In this document: positions 18,633-27,479 of the stretch, piece by piece | Layout: each line of letters opens with the position of its first letter | How positions within the stretch are numbered: the stretch's first letter is position 1 | Source of the DNA: Erythrobacteraceae bacterium CFH 75059 | Lineage (GTDB): Bacteria > Pseudomonadota > Alphaproteobacteria > Sphingomonadales > Sphingomonadaceae | Reading direction: 5' to 3' | Length of the DNA: 64,000 bases | Assembly: GCA_004331795.1 (NCBI GenBank) | Contig: SJSR01000002.1 | Location: forward strand, 1-64,000 | Notes under the pieces: model-generated | What the model saw: the letters and a program-made list of their open reading frames with translations, nothing else | Database searches by the model: none | Told to the model about the DNA's origin: nothing | Translations under genes and position numbers: made by a program

Positions 18633-19687
18633 GATGGACCGGGCTGGCATGGCTGGGCGCGGTGCTCGTCTGCCCGCTGGCGGCGCAGCCCCTTCTTGCG
18701 GAGAGCAGCATGCTGATCATTGCCCATCGCGGCGCCAGTGGCGAACGGCCCGAGCACACGCTCGCCGCCTACGAACGCGCCATCGACCAGGGCGCCGACT
18801 ACATCGAACCCGATCTCGTCGTCACCCGTGACGGCGTTCTCGTCGCCCGGCACGAGAACGAGATCGGCGACACGACGGATGTGGCCACCCGCCCTGAGTT
18901 CGCCGGCCGGCGGCGCGCGAAAACCGTCGACGGCGTGCTCGTCAATGGCTGGTTCGCCGAAGATTTCACGCTGGCGGAACTGCGCACGCTGCGGGCGCGG
19001 GAGCGGCTTGCCCAGCTCAGGCCCGCCAACGCCCGCTTCGACGGGCTGTTCGCGGTGCCCACATTCGCGGAGATCATCGCGCTTGTCCGGGCGAAGGAGG
19101 CGGAAACGGGCCGCGCGATCGGCATCTACCCCGAACTCAAGCACCCGACCTTCCTGCTGCGCGAGACGGGGATCGATGTCGTCGATCTGCTGGTCGTGGA
19201 GCTGGAACGGGCGGGTCTCAGCCGCCCGGACGCGCCGGTGTACGTGCAGTGCTTCGAGGTCGAGCCGCTCCGCCGGCTGCGGCGGCGCACGCCCGTCGCG
19301 CTGGTGCAGCTCGTCGCCGCGAGCGGCGGGCCAGCCGACCAGACGGGGCTCGCCTACGCGGACATGATCACCCCGGCAGGTCTGGCCGACATCGCGACCT
19401 ATGCCGACGCGATCGGTCCCGATCTGCGGCTCGTCCTTGACGAGAGCGGGGCGGCGACGCCGCTGATCGCGGCGGCGCGGGCCGCCGGGCTGCGGGTGCA
19501 TGGCTGGACGCTGCGCAAGGAAAATCTGTTCCTCCCGCCGCGCCACCGCGCCGGCGGAGGAGAAGGGGGCACGGGGAACCTCGCGGGCGTGTGGCGCGAA
19601 CTTGCCGCGGCCGGGCTGGACGGCGTGTTCACGGACGACCCCGGTCCCGCCGTCGCGGCCCGGGACGCGGCCGCTCAGGCGCGCTGA
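18626..19687 (+). CDS. Periplasmic glycerophosphodiester phosphodiesterase
   Basis: It hydrolyses glycerophosphodiesters to glycerol-3-phosphate plus an alcohol. An N-terminal signal peptide (about 25 residues, ending near AQPLLAES) directs it to the periplasm. The TIM-barrel catalytic site is visible as IIAHRGASGERPEHTLAAYERAI with its HR and E residues, followed by YIEPDLVVTRDGVLVARHE and a GLDGVFTDDP end, as in GlpQ. I place the start at the GTG at 18626, which overlaps the upstream stop and opens the signal peptide; a GTG at 18611 is an alternative. The last 13 nt overlap the convergent rhodopsin gene. The product could feed GlpD at 6.3 kb. Confidence 0.92.
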   Translation: MLRWTGLAWLGAVLVCPLAAQPLLAESSMLIIAHRGASGERPEHTLAAYERAIDQGADYIEPDLVVTRDGVLVARHENEIGDTTDVATRPEFAGRRRAKTVDGVLVNGWFAEDFTLAELRTLRARERLAQLRPANARFDGLFAVPTFAEIIALVRAKEAETGRAIGIYPELKHPTFLLRETGIDVVDLLVVELERAGLSRPDAPVYVQCFEVEPLRRLRRRTPVALVQLVAASGGPADQTGLAYADMITPAGLADIATYADAIGPDLRLVLDESGAATPLIAAARAAGLRVHGWTLRKENLFLPPRHRAGGGEGGTGNLAGVWRELAAAGLDGVFTDDPGPAVAARDAAAQAR

Positions 19688-20427
19688 CGACCGTAGATCG
19701 CGGGATCGCCGTGGTGGTCGTGCGCCTCGCGGGTGTGATGCGCCGGCACGGCCTGTGCCAGCCTGCGCAGCGAGGCGAGGTCGTAGAGCGAGAAGCCGAC
19801 CTTCGAGAGGATGGGCAGGATCACGAACAGCGCCACGTCGGTCGTGCTGCCCAGCAAGCCGATACCGGACGGACCAAGCGCCCACACCAGCGGGTATCCC
19901 ACCCACATGACCGACAGGAAGGTCGCGACGCGGACGTAGGTGGAGCCGACCGTCTCCCCCTGCGTGAAGGCGATCCGCCGGAACGGGCCCCAGGTGACGA
20001 AGAAGATGATGCCAAGACAGACGCAGCCGACCGCGTACCACACCCACCGGATCGTCTCGTCCACGGTCAGATCCGCCATCAGTCCCGACAGGATCATGAT
20101 GACGTCGGCGCCCATGATGGTGATGATGAGGGACGCGTGCTTGCGAACGGTGAACATCGCCGTCCAGGCCAGAGTCGCCAGCAGCAGCGGGGTCGTCACC
20201 ACCCAGTCGATGTAGCGGGTGAGGTAGACCTCCCGCCCGTCGACGAGCAGGATGCCCTGTCCCATCGCGCTCGCCATGTAGGCCAGCCCGGACCAGATGG
20301 GGATGAAGGCAGCGGCGGCATATTCGTAATGCGGCACGCCGCGCGGGTCGCGGCTCCAGGCGATGATGACGGCCGCGCCTGCCGCCATGGCGGCCACGTA
20401 GATCCACAACCACCCTGCTTCGGCCAC
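19675..20427 (-). CDS. Microbial rhodopsin, xenorhodopsin type
   Basis: A 250-residue, seven-helix retinal protein of the inner membrane. The Schiff-base lysine is K209 (ILSKVGF). Helix C reads RYIDWVVTTPLL, giving counterion D74, T78 and T85 at the bacteriorhodopsin D85/T89/D96 positions, with R71 matching R82. Retinal-pocket residues W75, W175, Y178, P179 and W182 are kept. The second counterion aspartate (D212) is replaced by P205, and D216 lies seven residues after the lysine: both are hallmarks of xenorhodopsins, where this aspartate is the cytoplasmic proton acceptor. The bacteriorhodopsin release-site positions E194/E204 are S187/D197, as in Anabaena sensory rhodopsin. The tail is His-rich. 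The start is a GTG 7 nt after AGGAG. It follows ubiG by 52 nt on the same strand. An inward proton pump or photosensor is inferred. Confidence 0.93.
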   Translation of the reverse strand: MAEAGWLWIYVAAMAAGAAVIIAWSRDPRGVPHYEYAAAAFIPIWSGLAYMASAMGQGILLVDGREVYLTRYIDWVVTTPLLLATLAWTAMFTVRKHASLIITIMGADVIMILSGLMADLTVDETIRWVWYAVGCVCLGIIFFVTWGPFRRIAFTQGETVGSTYVRVATFLSVMWVGYPLVWALGPSGIGLLGSTTDVALFVILPILSKVGFSLYDLASLRRLAQAVPAHHTREAHDHHGDPAIYGRQRA

Positions 20428-20479
20428 ACCGTGTCTCCTGCTGCGCCCCTGGCCGCGCGATGGCGCCGCCCTGCTGGCT

Positions 20480-21244
20480 TCAACAGGTTGGCAGGGTGCA
20501 GGTTCCGGTAGGGCGCCGCGCCGCGACGATGAAGTTGAGCGCCATGCTGTCGCTGAGGTGCAGGCCGCGCGCGGGATCGAAGGCGATCCCGCTGCTCTGC
20601 ATGACGTCGAGTCCCTGTTCCGCCAGCATCGCTTTCAGTTCGTCCGGGGTCATGAAGTCGCGCCACCGATGCGTGCCGCGCGGGATCATGCCCGTCCACT
20701 CGGCCGCACCGGCGAGCAGGAGGGCGGACGCCGCGGTGCGGTTCGGCGTGGAGACGATCAGCAGGCCGTCCGGCGCGACGCTGTCGCATACGGCGCGCAG
20801 GAACGCGGGCTTGTCGGCGGTGTGCTCGATCACTTCCAGCGCCGTGACGAGGTCGAACCGCCCCACATCAAGCGTCCCCAGCTCGCCGGCAAGGTAGCGG
20901 ATGGCGAGACCGCTCGCGTCGGCGTGGACGGCGGCGGCCGCGATGTTCTCAGCCGCCGCGTCGACGCCGGTGACCTCGGCGCCCAGCCGCGCGAGCGGCT
21001 CGCACAGCAGTCCGGCCCCGCACCCCACATCGAGCGCGCTGCGCCCGCTCAGCGGCCGCCGGTCGGCGCTCCCGGTGTGCCAGTGGCGGTCGATCGCCTC
21101 GCGAATGAAGGCGAGCCGCACCGGGTTGAGCCGGTGCAGCATGGCCGAGCTGCCCGCCGGGTTCCACCAGTCCTCGGCCAGCGCGCCGAAATGGGCGGCA
21201 TCGTCGGGGCGGATGGTGCGGGCCGGGATGGTTGCATCGCTCAT
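20480..21244 (-). CDS. ubiG: Ubiquinone biosynthesis O-methyltransferase UbiG
   Basis: A SAM-dependent enzyme that performs both O-methylations in ubiquinone synthesis. The 254 residues carry the N-terminal FGALAEDWWNPAGSSAMLHRLNPVR block specific to UbiG, the SAM motif I LDVGCGAGLLCEPLARLGA, and ALEVIEHTADKPAFL. It is divergent from lysC with a 50-nt gap, an arrangement common in sphingomonads. The rhodopsin gene lies 52 nt downstream on the same strand and could be read from the ubiG promoter. Confidence 0.95.
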   Translation of the reverse strand: MSDATIPARTIRPDDAAHFGALAEDWWNPAGSSAMLHRLNPVRLAFIREAIDRHWHTGSADRRPLSGRSALDVGCGAGLLCEPLARLGAEVTGVDAAAENIAAAAVHADASGLAIRYLAGELGTLDVGRFDLVTALEVIEHTADKPAFLRAVCDSVAPDGLLIVSTPNRTAASALLLAGAAEWTGMIPRGTHRWRDFMTPDELKAMLAEQGLDVMQSSGIAFDPARGLHLSDSMALNFIVAARRPTGTCTLPTC

Positions 21245-21294
21245 GTCGCGTCCCTAACAGCAGGGCGGTTCGCAGGCCAGCGGAGGGAGGTGTC

Positions 21295-22587
21295 GTGGCG
21301 CGCATCGTGATGAAGTTCGGCGGCACGTCCATGGCGGGAACCGAACGCATCCGGCGCGTCGCCAACATCGTGCGCCGGCAGCAGATCGCTCCTGACGGAA
21401 CCCGGCACCAGATCGCGGTGGTGGTGTCGGCAATGGCAGGCGAGACGGACCGGCTGGTCAATTTCTGCCGCGAGGCGAACCCCATGTACGACCCGGCCGA
21501 ATACGACGTCGTCGTCGCCAGCGGCGAGCAGGTGACCAGCGGCCTCCTCGCGCTGACGCTGCAGGGGATGGGCTGCCCGGCGCGCTCGTGGCTCGGCTGG
21601 CAGCTGCCCATCCGCACGATCGAGGCGCACGCCAAGGCGCGGGTCGACGCAATCGACGCCGACGCGCTGACCGCCTCGCTGGAGCGGGGCGAGATCGCCG
21701 TCATTCCGGGCTTTCAGGGCGTGTCGGCGGACGGACGGGTGACGACGCTGGGACGCGGGGGGTCCGACACCTCGGCCGTGGCGGTGGCCGCGGCGCTGAA
21801 GGCGGAACGCTGCGACATCTACACGGATGTCGACGGCGTCTACACCACCGATCCGCGCATCGTGGCGCGCGCCCGCAAGCTCAGGGCCGTGACCTACGAG
21901 GAGATGCTGGAACTCGCCAGCGTCGGCGCCAAGGTGCTGCAGACCCGCTCGGTCGGCCTGGCGATGCGCGAACGGGTGCGGGTGCAGGTGCTGTCGAGCT
22001 TCATCGACGACGATGCGGCGCCGGCGGACACGCTGCCCGGAACGATGATCATCTCGGAAGCCGAGATGGAGCAGATGGTGGAGGAGGGACTGATGGAGCG
22101 GCAGCTCGTCACCGGGATCGCGCACGACAAGAACGAAGCCAAGGTCATCCTGACCCGCGTGCCCGACCGGCCCGGATCGGTCGCCAACATCTTCGCCCCG
22201 CTGGCCGCCGCCTCGATCAACGTGGACATGATCATCCAGAACGTCGGGCGCGACAAGGGCGAGACGGACGTGACCTTCACCGTTCCGCAGACCGACCTGC
22301 TGCGGGCGCAGGCGCTGCTGGAGGACAGGCGGGAGATCATCGGCTACAACCGCATCATCACCGACAGCCACATCGCCAAGATCAGCGTGGTGGGCGTCGG
22401 CATGAAGAGCCATGCGGGCGTCGCGGCCACCATGTTCCAGGCGCTGGCGGAACGGGGGATCAACATCCAGGCGATCACCACCTCCGAGATCAAGGTCAGC
22501 GTGATGATCGACGAGGACGAGACGGAACTGGCCGTCCGGGTCCTGCACACGGCCTATGGCCTCGACGCGCCGGACGAAGTCGGGTGA
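21295..22587 (+). CDS. lysC: Aspartate kinase
   Basis: It phosphorylates aspartate, the first step to lysine, threonine and methionine. With the GTG start at 21295 (Shine-Dalgarno GGAGGGAGG 4 nt upstream) the protein has 430 residues. The N-terminal kinase signature is IVMKFGGTSMAG, with GRGGSDTSAVAVAAAL and YTDVDGVYTTDPR in the catalytic domain. Two ACT domains follow (from about VTGIAHDKNEAKV and ISVVGVGMKSHAGVA), which bind the feedback inhibitor. A longer frame to 21232 runs into the ubiG promoter and is less likely. Confidence 0.95.
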   Translation: MARIVMKFGGTSMAGTERIRRVANIVRRQQIAPDGTRHQIAVVVSAMAGETDRLVNFCREANPMYDPAEYDVVVASGEQVTSGLLALTLQGMGCPARSWLGWQLPIRTIEAHAKARVDAIDADALTASLERGEIAVIPGFQGVSADGRVTTLGRGGSDTSAVAVAAALKAERCDIYTDVDGVYTTDPRIVARARKLRAVTYEEMLELASVGAKVLQTRSVGLAMRERVRVQVLSSFIDDDAAPADTLPGTMIISEAEMEQMVEEGLMERQLVTGIAHDKNEAKVILTRVPDRPGSVANIFAPLAAASINVDMIIQNVGRDKGETDVTFTVPQTDLLRAQALLEDRREIIGYNRIITDSHIAKISVVGVGMKSHAGVAATMFQALAERGINIQAITTSEIKVSVMIDEDETELAVRVLHTAYGLDAPDEVG

Positions 22588-22702
22588 TTGTCGCCACCGG
22601 GCAACAATCGTTCAAAAAACGCGCATTCAGCCATCGCGATGTTTCACTGGCGGTGCCGCGCCCGGTATGACGGGGCGGAACCCTGCTGAAGGAGCACACC
22701 GG

Positions 22703-25306
22703 ATGGCGTCTCACCTGCTTGCCCTCTCGACCAGCATCGCGGCCCTGACCATCCTTGCCACCGGCGCCCAGGCGCAGGTTCAGGGCGGGCAGCCGCCTGC
22801 CGGATCGCCCGCGGCCGAGGGAGCCGACACGCCGCAGGGGCAGATCATCGTCACCGGCACCCGCCGGCAGGATCGCACCCTCGCGGACAGCCCGGTGCCG
22901 ATCGATGTCATCGGCGGGGATGCCCTCGTCCAGAGCGGCTTCACCGAGACGAACCGAATCCTTCGCGACCTGGTGCCCTCGTTCAATTTTCCCCAGCCGT
23001 CGATCACCGACGGCACCGATGCGCTGCGCCCGGCGACGCTGCGCGGACTGTCGCCGGATCAGACGCTGGTGCTCGTCAACGGCAAGCGCCGTCACACCTC
23101 CGCGCTCCTCAACATCAACGGCTCGGTCGGGCGGGGTTCGGCGGCGGTCGACCTCAACACCATCCCGCCGCTGGCGATCGAACGGATCGAGGTGCTGCGC
23201 GATGGCGCCTCCTCGCAGTACGGGTCCGACGCGATCGCCGGGGTCATCAACGTCCAGCTGCGCCGGGCGGAGGGCGGCCGCGCCCAGGTGACCTACGGCC
23301 AGTATCGCACGACCCTTCGCGGAGTGCCGGAGATCGACGGCCTCCGGCTGGTCGGGGGCCAGCCGGTGGTCGACACGACCAGCGGCAGCACCACCGGCGT
23401 CAACACCGTCTACCAGCTCAACGAGATCGGCGAGCGCGAGCGGCGGGACGGCGGCACGCTGACCGTGGCGGCCAACATCGGCCTGCCTGTCGGAGCTGCG
23501 GGGTATCTCAACCTGACCGGCCAGTTCCAGGACCGCGATGCCACCAACCGGGCCGGACCGGATCCGCGGCGGCAGTTTCCGCTCGTCGGCACGGCGCTCG
23601 ACCCGCGCGAGTTCACCTTTGACCGCTTCAGCCACCGCTACGGCGATGCGGCGGTGACCGACTACAACCTGTTCCTGAACGCGGGTTACACGCTGTCACC
23701 CGAGGCGGAACTGTACCTGTTCGGCAGCTACGGCATCCGCGACGCGGAAAGCGCCGGCTTCTACCGGCGCGCCAACGACGCGCGCAATCGCGACTTTTCC
23801 GCCTCGACGACGGCGTTCGTGCCCTTCTATCCCGAAGGCTTCCTGCCGCGCATCGTTTCGGAAATCGAGGACTCCTCCATCGCCGGCGGCGTGCGCGGCG
23901 AGCTGGGCGGCTGGAACTACGACCTGTCCGCCGTCTACGGCACCAACGCCTTCAACTTCAACGTCGAGAACAGCTTCAACACCTCCTTCGGACAGGCGAG
24001 CCAGAGGCGCTTCGATGCCGGCACCCTGTCGTTCGGGCAGACGACGATCAACCTCGACGTGCAGCGCGAATTCGACCTCGGCATCGGCAACGGGCTGTCG
24101 GTCGCGCTCGGCGCGGAATACCGTGACGAGAACTTCAAGATCGTCGCCGGCGATCCGCAGAGCTGGCAGGCCGGGCCCTTCGCGGCCTTCGGCGCGCCTG
24201 CCGGAGCGCAGGTGTTCCCCGGCTTCCGTCCCGCCAACGAGGTCGACGCCAGCCGCAACTCCAAGGCGGTCTATGCCGAGCTGGAGACGGAGTTCTTCGA
24301 CGCGCTGACCGTGCAGCTCGCCGGCCGGTTCGAGGACTACAGCGACTTCGGCAGCACCACGAACGGCAAGGTCGCCGCCCGGTTCGAACCCGTCGGAGGG
24401 CTGGCGGTGCGCGGCTCGTTCTCCTCGGGTTTCCGCGCGCCCTCGCTTCACCAGCAGTTCTACGCCACCAGCTCAACCAACAACGTCAACGGCGTGCTGC
24501 TGGAGATCGGGACGTTTGCCGTCACCGACCCGGTGGCGGTGGCGCTCGGGGCGCAGCCGCTGCGGCCGGAGAGTTCGCGCAACCTGTCGGCCGGCGTCAC
24601 GTTCTCGATGCTCTCCGGCCTCAACATCACCGCCGACTACTACCGGATCGACATCGACGACCGGATCGTCATCACCGAAAACCTGCAAGGCGCCGATGTC
24701 GTGCGCATCCTGCAGGGCGCCGGGTTCAACGCCATCACCTCCGCGCGCTTCTTCATCAACGGCATCGACACGCGAACGGAAGGCTTCGAGATCGTCGGAA
24801 CCTACCGGGTGCCCGATCTGGGCTTCGGCCGCATTGCGCTGACCGCCGGGTTCACCCGCAACGAGACGGAAATCCGCGACCGCGCGGTGCTGCCGACCCT
24901 GCCGGGCCTGACGCTGTTCGGGCGGCAGGAATCGCTGCGGATCGAACAGGGACAGCCGCGCACGAAACTCAACCTCGGCGCCGATTGGGATTACAGCGTC
25001 TTCGGCCTCACCGCGCGGGCCAACCGCTTCGGCGAGGTTCTGGTGCCGGGCATCGACGCCGCGCGGGACCAGGTGCTCGCCAACCAGTGGGTCGTCGATC
25101 TCGAGCTTCGGGCGAGGCCCGTTCCGGCGCTGGAGATTGCGCTGGGTGCCAACAACCTTCTCGACAGCTACCCCGATCCGGTCCGCCGGGGGATCGTGGA
25201 CGGGCAGAACTACGGCCTGAACGGCTACTTCCTGCCCTACAGCGCGTTCTCGCCCAACGGCTTCAACGGCCGGTTCCTCTACGGCCGGATCAGCGTCGAG
25301 TTCTGA
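22703..25306 (+). CDS. TonB-dependent outer-membrane receptor
   Basis: An 867-residue outer-membrane receptor. The ATG at 22703 follows AAGGAG by 8 nt and opens a signal peptide (cleaved near TGAQAQ). The TonB box/plug starts at GQIIVTGTRRQDRTLADSPVPIDVI, with plug landmarks LRGLSPDQTLVLVNGKRRH and IERIEVLRDGASSQYGSDAIAGVINV. The rest is a 22-strand-type barrel ending in a C-terminal phenylalanine (YGRISVEF). The ligand is unknown; no siderophore, vitamin or sugar genes are adjacent. The 3' end overlaps the convergent lipoprotein gene by 28 nt. Confidence 0.93.
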   Translation: MASHLLALSTSIAALTILATGAQAQVQGGQPPAGSPAAEGADTPQGQIIVTGTRRQDRTLADSPVPIDVIGGDALVQSGFTETNRILRDLVPSFNFPQPSITDGTDALRPATLRGLSPDQTLVLVNGKRRHTSALLNINGSVGRGSAAVDLNTIPPLAIERIEVLRDGASSQYGSDAIAGVINVQLRRAEGGRAQVTYGQYRTTLRGVPEIDGLRLVGGQPVVDTTSGSTTGVNTVYQLNEIGERERRDGGTLTVAANIGLPVGAAGYLNLTGQFQDRDATNRAGPDPRRQFPLVGTALDPREFTFDRFSHRYGDAAVTDYNLFLNAGYTLSPEAELYLFGSYGIRDAESAGFYRRANDARNRDFSASTTAFVPFYPEGFLPRIVSEIEDSSIAGGVRGELGGWNYDLSAVYGTNAFNFNVENSFNTSFGQASQRRFDAGTLSFGQTTINLDVQREFDLGIGNGLSVALGAEYRDENFKIVAGDPQSWQAGPFAAFGAPAGAQVFPGFRPANEVDASRNSKAVYAELETEFFDALTVQLAGRFEDYSDFGSTTNGKVAARFEPVGGLAVRGSFSSGFRAPSLHQQFYATSSTNNVNGVLLEIGTFAVTDPVAVALGAQPLRPESSRNLSAGVTFSMLSGLNITADYYRIDIDDRIVITENLQGADVVRILQGAGFNAITSARFFINGIDTRTEGFEIVGTYRVPDLGFGRIALTAGFTRNETEIRDRAVLPTLPGLTLFGRQESLRIEQGQPRTKLNLGADWDYSVFGLTARANRFGEVLVPGIDAARDQVLANQWVVDLELRARPVPALEIALGANNLLDSYPDPVRRGIVDGQNYGLNGYFLPYSAFSPNGFNGRFLYGRISVEF

Positions 25307-25713
25307 GCGGCCTCGGAATTGCGGATGGTGTCGAGCATCGCCTGACCCGCGCGACGGGCCGCCGGGACGTCGTCGGCCGCCGCGGCGGTTCGGGCGGTTT
25401 CGAGCTGCTGGCGCAGCGTGCCGCCGATTTCGGCGGGAACGGCATCCCCGGCGCCGCCGAGCCGCTGCTCGAGTGTTCCCACGGCATCCCGCACCGCCGC
25501 GGCGTCCGTGGCATCGACAAGGGCGCGCGCCGCGATGCCGAGATCGGAAAAGGCCTGGCGGGTCTCCAGTTCCGTCTGCGCGATCCCCGGGGCCTCGGCC
25601 GGCCCATCCGTCACGGCGACGCCTTCTGTTCCACCCTGCGGCTGCTGTCCGCAGGACGCTGCGAGGAGAGCAGCAGCCAGGACGGGGATGCTGGAAAGGG
25701 CGGCGTGGCGCAT
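25279..25713 (-). CDS. Small lipoprotein, unknown function
   Basis: A 144-residue secreted lipoprotein: MRHAALSSIPVLAAALLAASCGQQ is a type II signal peptide with lipobox LAASC. The mature part is Ala/Glu/Thr-rich, probably helical, and ends in NSTLIRP. No family is recognised. The ATG at 25713 is chosen for its signal peptide; a longer frame to 26145 runs antisense through the neighbouring enzyme gene and is unlikely. It faces the TonB-dependent receptor tail to tail and the nitronate monooxygenase gene head to head. Confidence 0.7.
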   Translation of the reverse strand: MRHAALSSIPVLAAALLAASCGQQPQGGTEGVAVTDGPAEAPGIAQTELETRQAFSDLGIAARALVDATDAAAVRDAVGTLEQRLGGAGDAVPAEIGGTLRQQLETARTAAAADDVPAARRAGQAMLDTIRNSEAAQNSTLIRP

Positions 25714-25845
25714 GGTGGTGGTCTCTCGATCGTTGACGACAGGGATCCAACGCGCCGCAATGCGTCGGTTTCCGCGTTCCTCCGCTGCCGACCGCGTGGC
25801 AAAGCGGCTTGCTGCGGCGGCAGCGCGCCCGTAAGTGCCGCCGTC

Positions 25846-26886
25846 ATGACGCAACACCCTTGCACGGCACGGCTGATGCGCCGTGGCGCAGACTTTCTCG
25901 GCAGCGAGCACGCCATCCTGTGCGGCGCGATGAGCTGGGTCTCGGAACGTCGCCTCGTGTCCGCCATCTCGAACGCGGGCGGGTTTGGCGTCATCGCCTG
26001 CGGGGCCATGACCCCCGATCTGCTGGACAGCGAGATCGCCGCCACGCGCGCGCTCACCGACCGCCCGTTCGGTGTCAATCTCATCACCATGCACCCGCAG
26101 CTCTTCGACCTGATCGAGGTGTGCGACCGTCACGGGGTGGGGCATGTCGTGCTCGCCGGGGGAATTCCGCCCAAGGGGAGTGTGGAAGCCATCAAGGGCG
26201 GCAAGGCGGACGCGAGAGTGATCTGCTTCGCGCCGACGCTTGCGCTTGGCCGCAAGCTTCTGCGGTCAGGAGGGGACGCGCTCGTCATCGAGGGCATGGA
26301 GGCGGGCGGGCACATCGGTCCCGTCTCGACCAGCGTGCTGGCGCAGGAGATCCTGCCGGAGCTGGCGGCGGATCACCTCGTCTTCGTCGCCGGGGGCATC
26401 GGGCGGGGGGAGGCAATCGCCGGCTACCTCGAAATGGGTGCGGCCGGTGTGCAACTTGGCACGCGCTTTGCCTGCGCCACCGAGAGCATCGCCCATCCCG
26501 CGTTCAAGCAGGCCTTCTTCCGCGCGTCGGCCCGGGATGCGGTGGCCTCGGTGCAGATCGACCCGCGCCTGCCGGTGATCCCGGTGCGCGCGCTGCGCAA
26601 CAAGGGCGGCGAGCTGTTCAACGACCGGCAGCGCGAGATCGCCGCAACTCTCGACCGCAATGAAATCGCGCTGGAGGAGGCTCAGCTTCAGGTCGAGCAC
26701 TACTGGGCCGGGGCGCTGCGCCGCGCGGTGATCGAGGGTGACGTGGAAAACGGTAGTCTGATGGCCGGGCAGTCCGTCGGCATGGTCAAGCGCGAGGAGC
26801 CGGCGGCCGAAATCATCGCGCAGCTGATGGACGAGTGCGAAACGGCCCTGACACGCCGTCGGGAGCCGGCGGCTGCCCTCTCCTAG
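25846..26886 (+). CDS. Nitronate monooxygenase / FabK-like flavoprotein
   Basis: An FMN-dependent TIM-barrel enzyme of the nitronate monooxygenase (2-nitropropane dioxygenase) family, 346 residues. Family landmarks are GAMSWVSERRLVSAISNAGGFGVIACG, PFGVNLITMHP, IEGMEAGGHIGP and VAGGIGRGEAIAGYLEMGAAGVQLGTRF. The EAGGHIG segment carries the histidine conserved near the FMN. Related proteins act as enoyl-ACP reductases (FabK), so the reaction could be nitronate detoxification or a reductase step. The ATG at 25846 is chosen because upstream in-frame sequence is shadow coding from the receptor gene. Confidence 0.85.
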   Translation: MTQHPCTARLMRRGADFLGSEHAILCGAMSWVSERRLVSAISNAGGFGVIACGAMTPDLLDSEIAATRALTDRPFGVNLITMHPQLFDLIEVCDRHGVGHVVLAGGIPPKGSVEAIKGGKADARVICFAPTLALGRKLLRSGGDALVIEGMEAGGHIGPVSTSVLAQEILPELAADHLVFVAGGIGRGEAIAGYLEMGAAGVQLGTRFACATESIAHPAFKQAFFRASARDAVASVQIDPRLPVIPVRALRNKGGELFNDRQREIAATLDRNEIALEEAQLQVEHYWAGALRRAVIEGDVENGSLMAGQSVGMVKREEPAAEIIAQLMDECETALTRRREPAAALS

Positions 26887-27479
26887 TCAGGAAACCAGCG
26901 GGCAAAGCCGCGCGTCACCGTAGCCTCGGCGATCCAGCCGATGATCGCGCCGGCGGTGATGTCGCTCACATAATGGGCACAGCGCGGGATCTGCACGAGG
27001 GCGATCGCCGTGGCGAGCGCGCCTGCCGCAGGGGCAGCAGCGGGATACTCGTGGGCCACCGCCCGCGCGACCGCCACGGCGCCGGCCGTGTGCCCGGAAG
27101 GGAAGCTGTTGTACGGGCCCTCGTTCCGCTGCCCTTTGCCCGACTCGTAGCGGTTCTCCTCCACCAGAAGATGCGGCCTGGTGCGATCGACGCTCTTCTT
27201 GATGACCGCCTTCATCCCGGTCGCGAGAAGGTGCGCGGCGAGCATGCGGGCGCCTGTGCGGGCGAGCTTCGGGCGACCGGTTGCCAGCCCGGCGGCGAGG
27301 GTGGCTGCGCAGATGGCGATCAGCGGTGGCTGATCCGCGACCTCGCTCATCGTGCCCAAGACCCGGATGACTGGCGTGCGCCGGTATTCGCCGGCCTTCT
27401 GGGCGATGGCGACGTCGAGCTGCTCGACCGCGTTGGCGTCCTCGGTCGCCGGAGGGACCATCGCATCAGGCGTGTTCAT
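26883..27479 (-). CDS. PAP2-superfamily phosphatase
   Basis: A 198-residue membrane phosphatase of the PAP2 type. All three phosphatase motifs are present: K94...RP102 (KKSVDRTRP), P127-SGH-130 (FPSGHTAG), and R166...H169...D173 (PRCAHYVSDI). Such enzymes dephosphorylate lipid phosphates such as phosphatidate or undecaprenyl pyrophosphate. The substrate is not fixed by context. Its 3' end overlaps the convergent monooxygenase gene by 4 nt. Confidence 0.88.
   Translation of the reverse strand: MNTPDAMVPPATEDANAVEQLDVAIAQKAGEYRRTPVIRVLGTMSEVADQPPLIAICAATLAAGLATGRPKLARTGARMLAAHLLATGMKAVIKKSVDRTRPHLLVEENRYESGKGQRNEGPYNSFPSGHTAGAVAVARAVAHEYPAAAPAAGALATAIALVQIPRCAHYVSDITAGAIIGWIAEATVTRGFARWFPD

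Noticed and set aside
24985-25845. In-frame extension upstream of the nitronate monooxygenase-like gene
   Set aside because: The extra 287 residues come from the wrong frame of the TonB-dependent receptor and the antisense of the lipoprotein gene; family similarity starts at 25846.
25714-26145. In-frame extension upstream of the lipoprotein gene
   Set aside because: It is antisense to the monooxygenase-like enzyme, and it would bury a good type II signal peptide in the middle of the protein.
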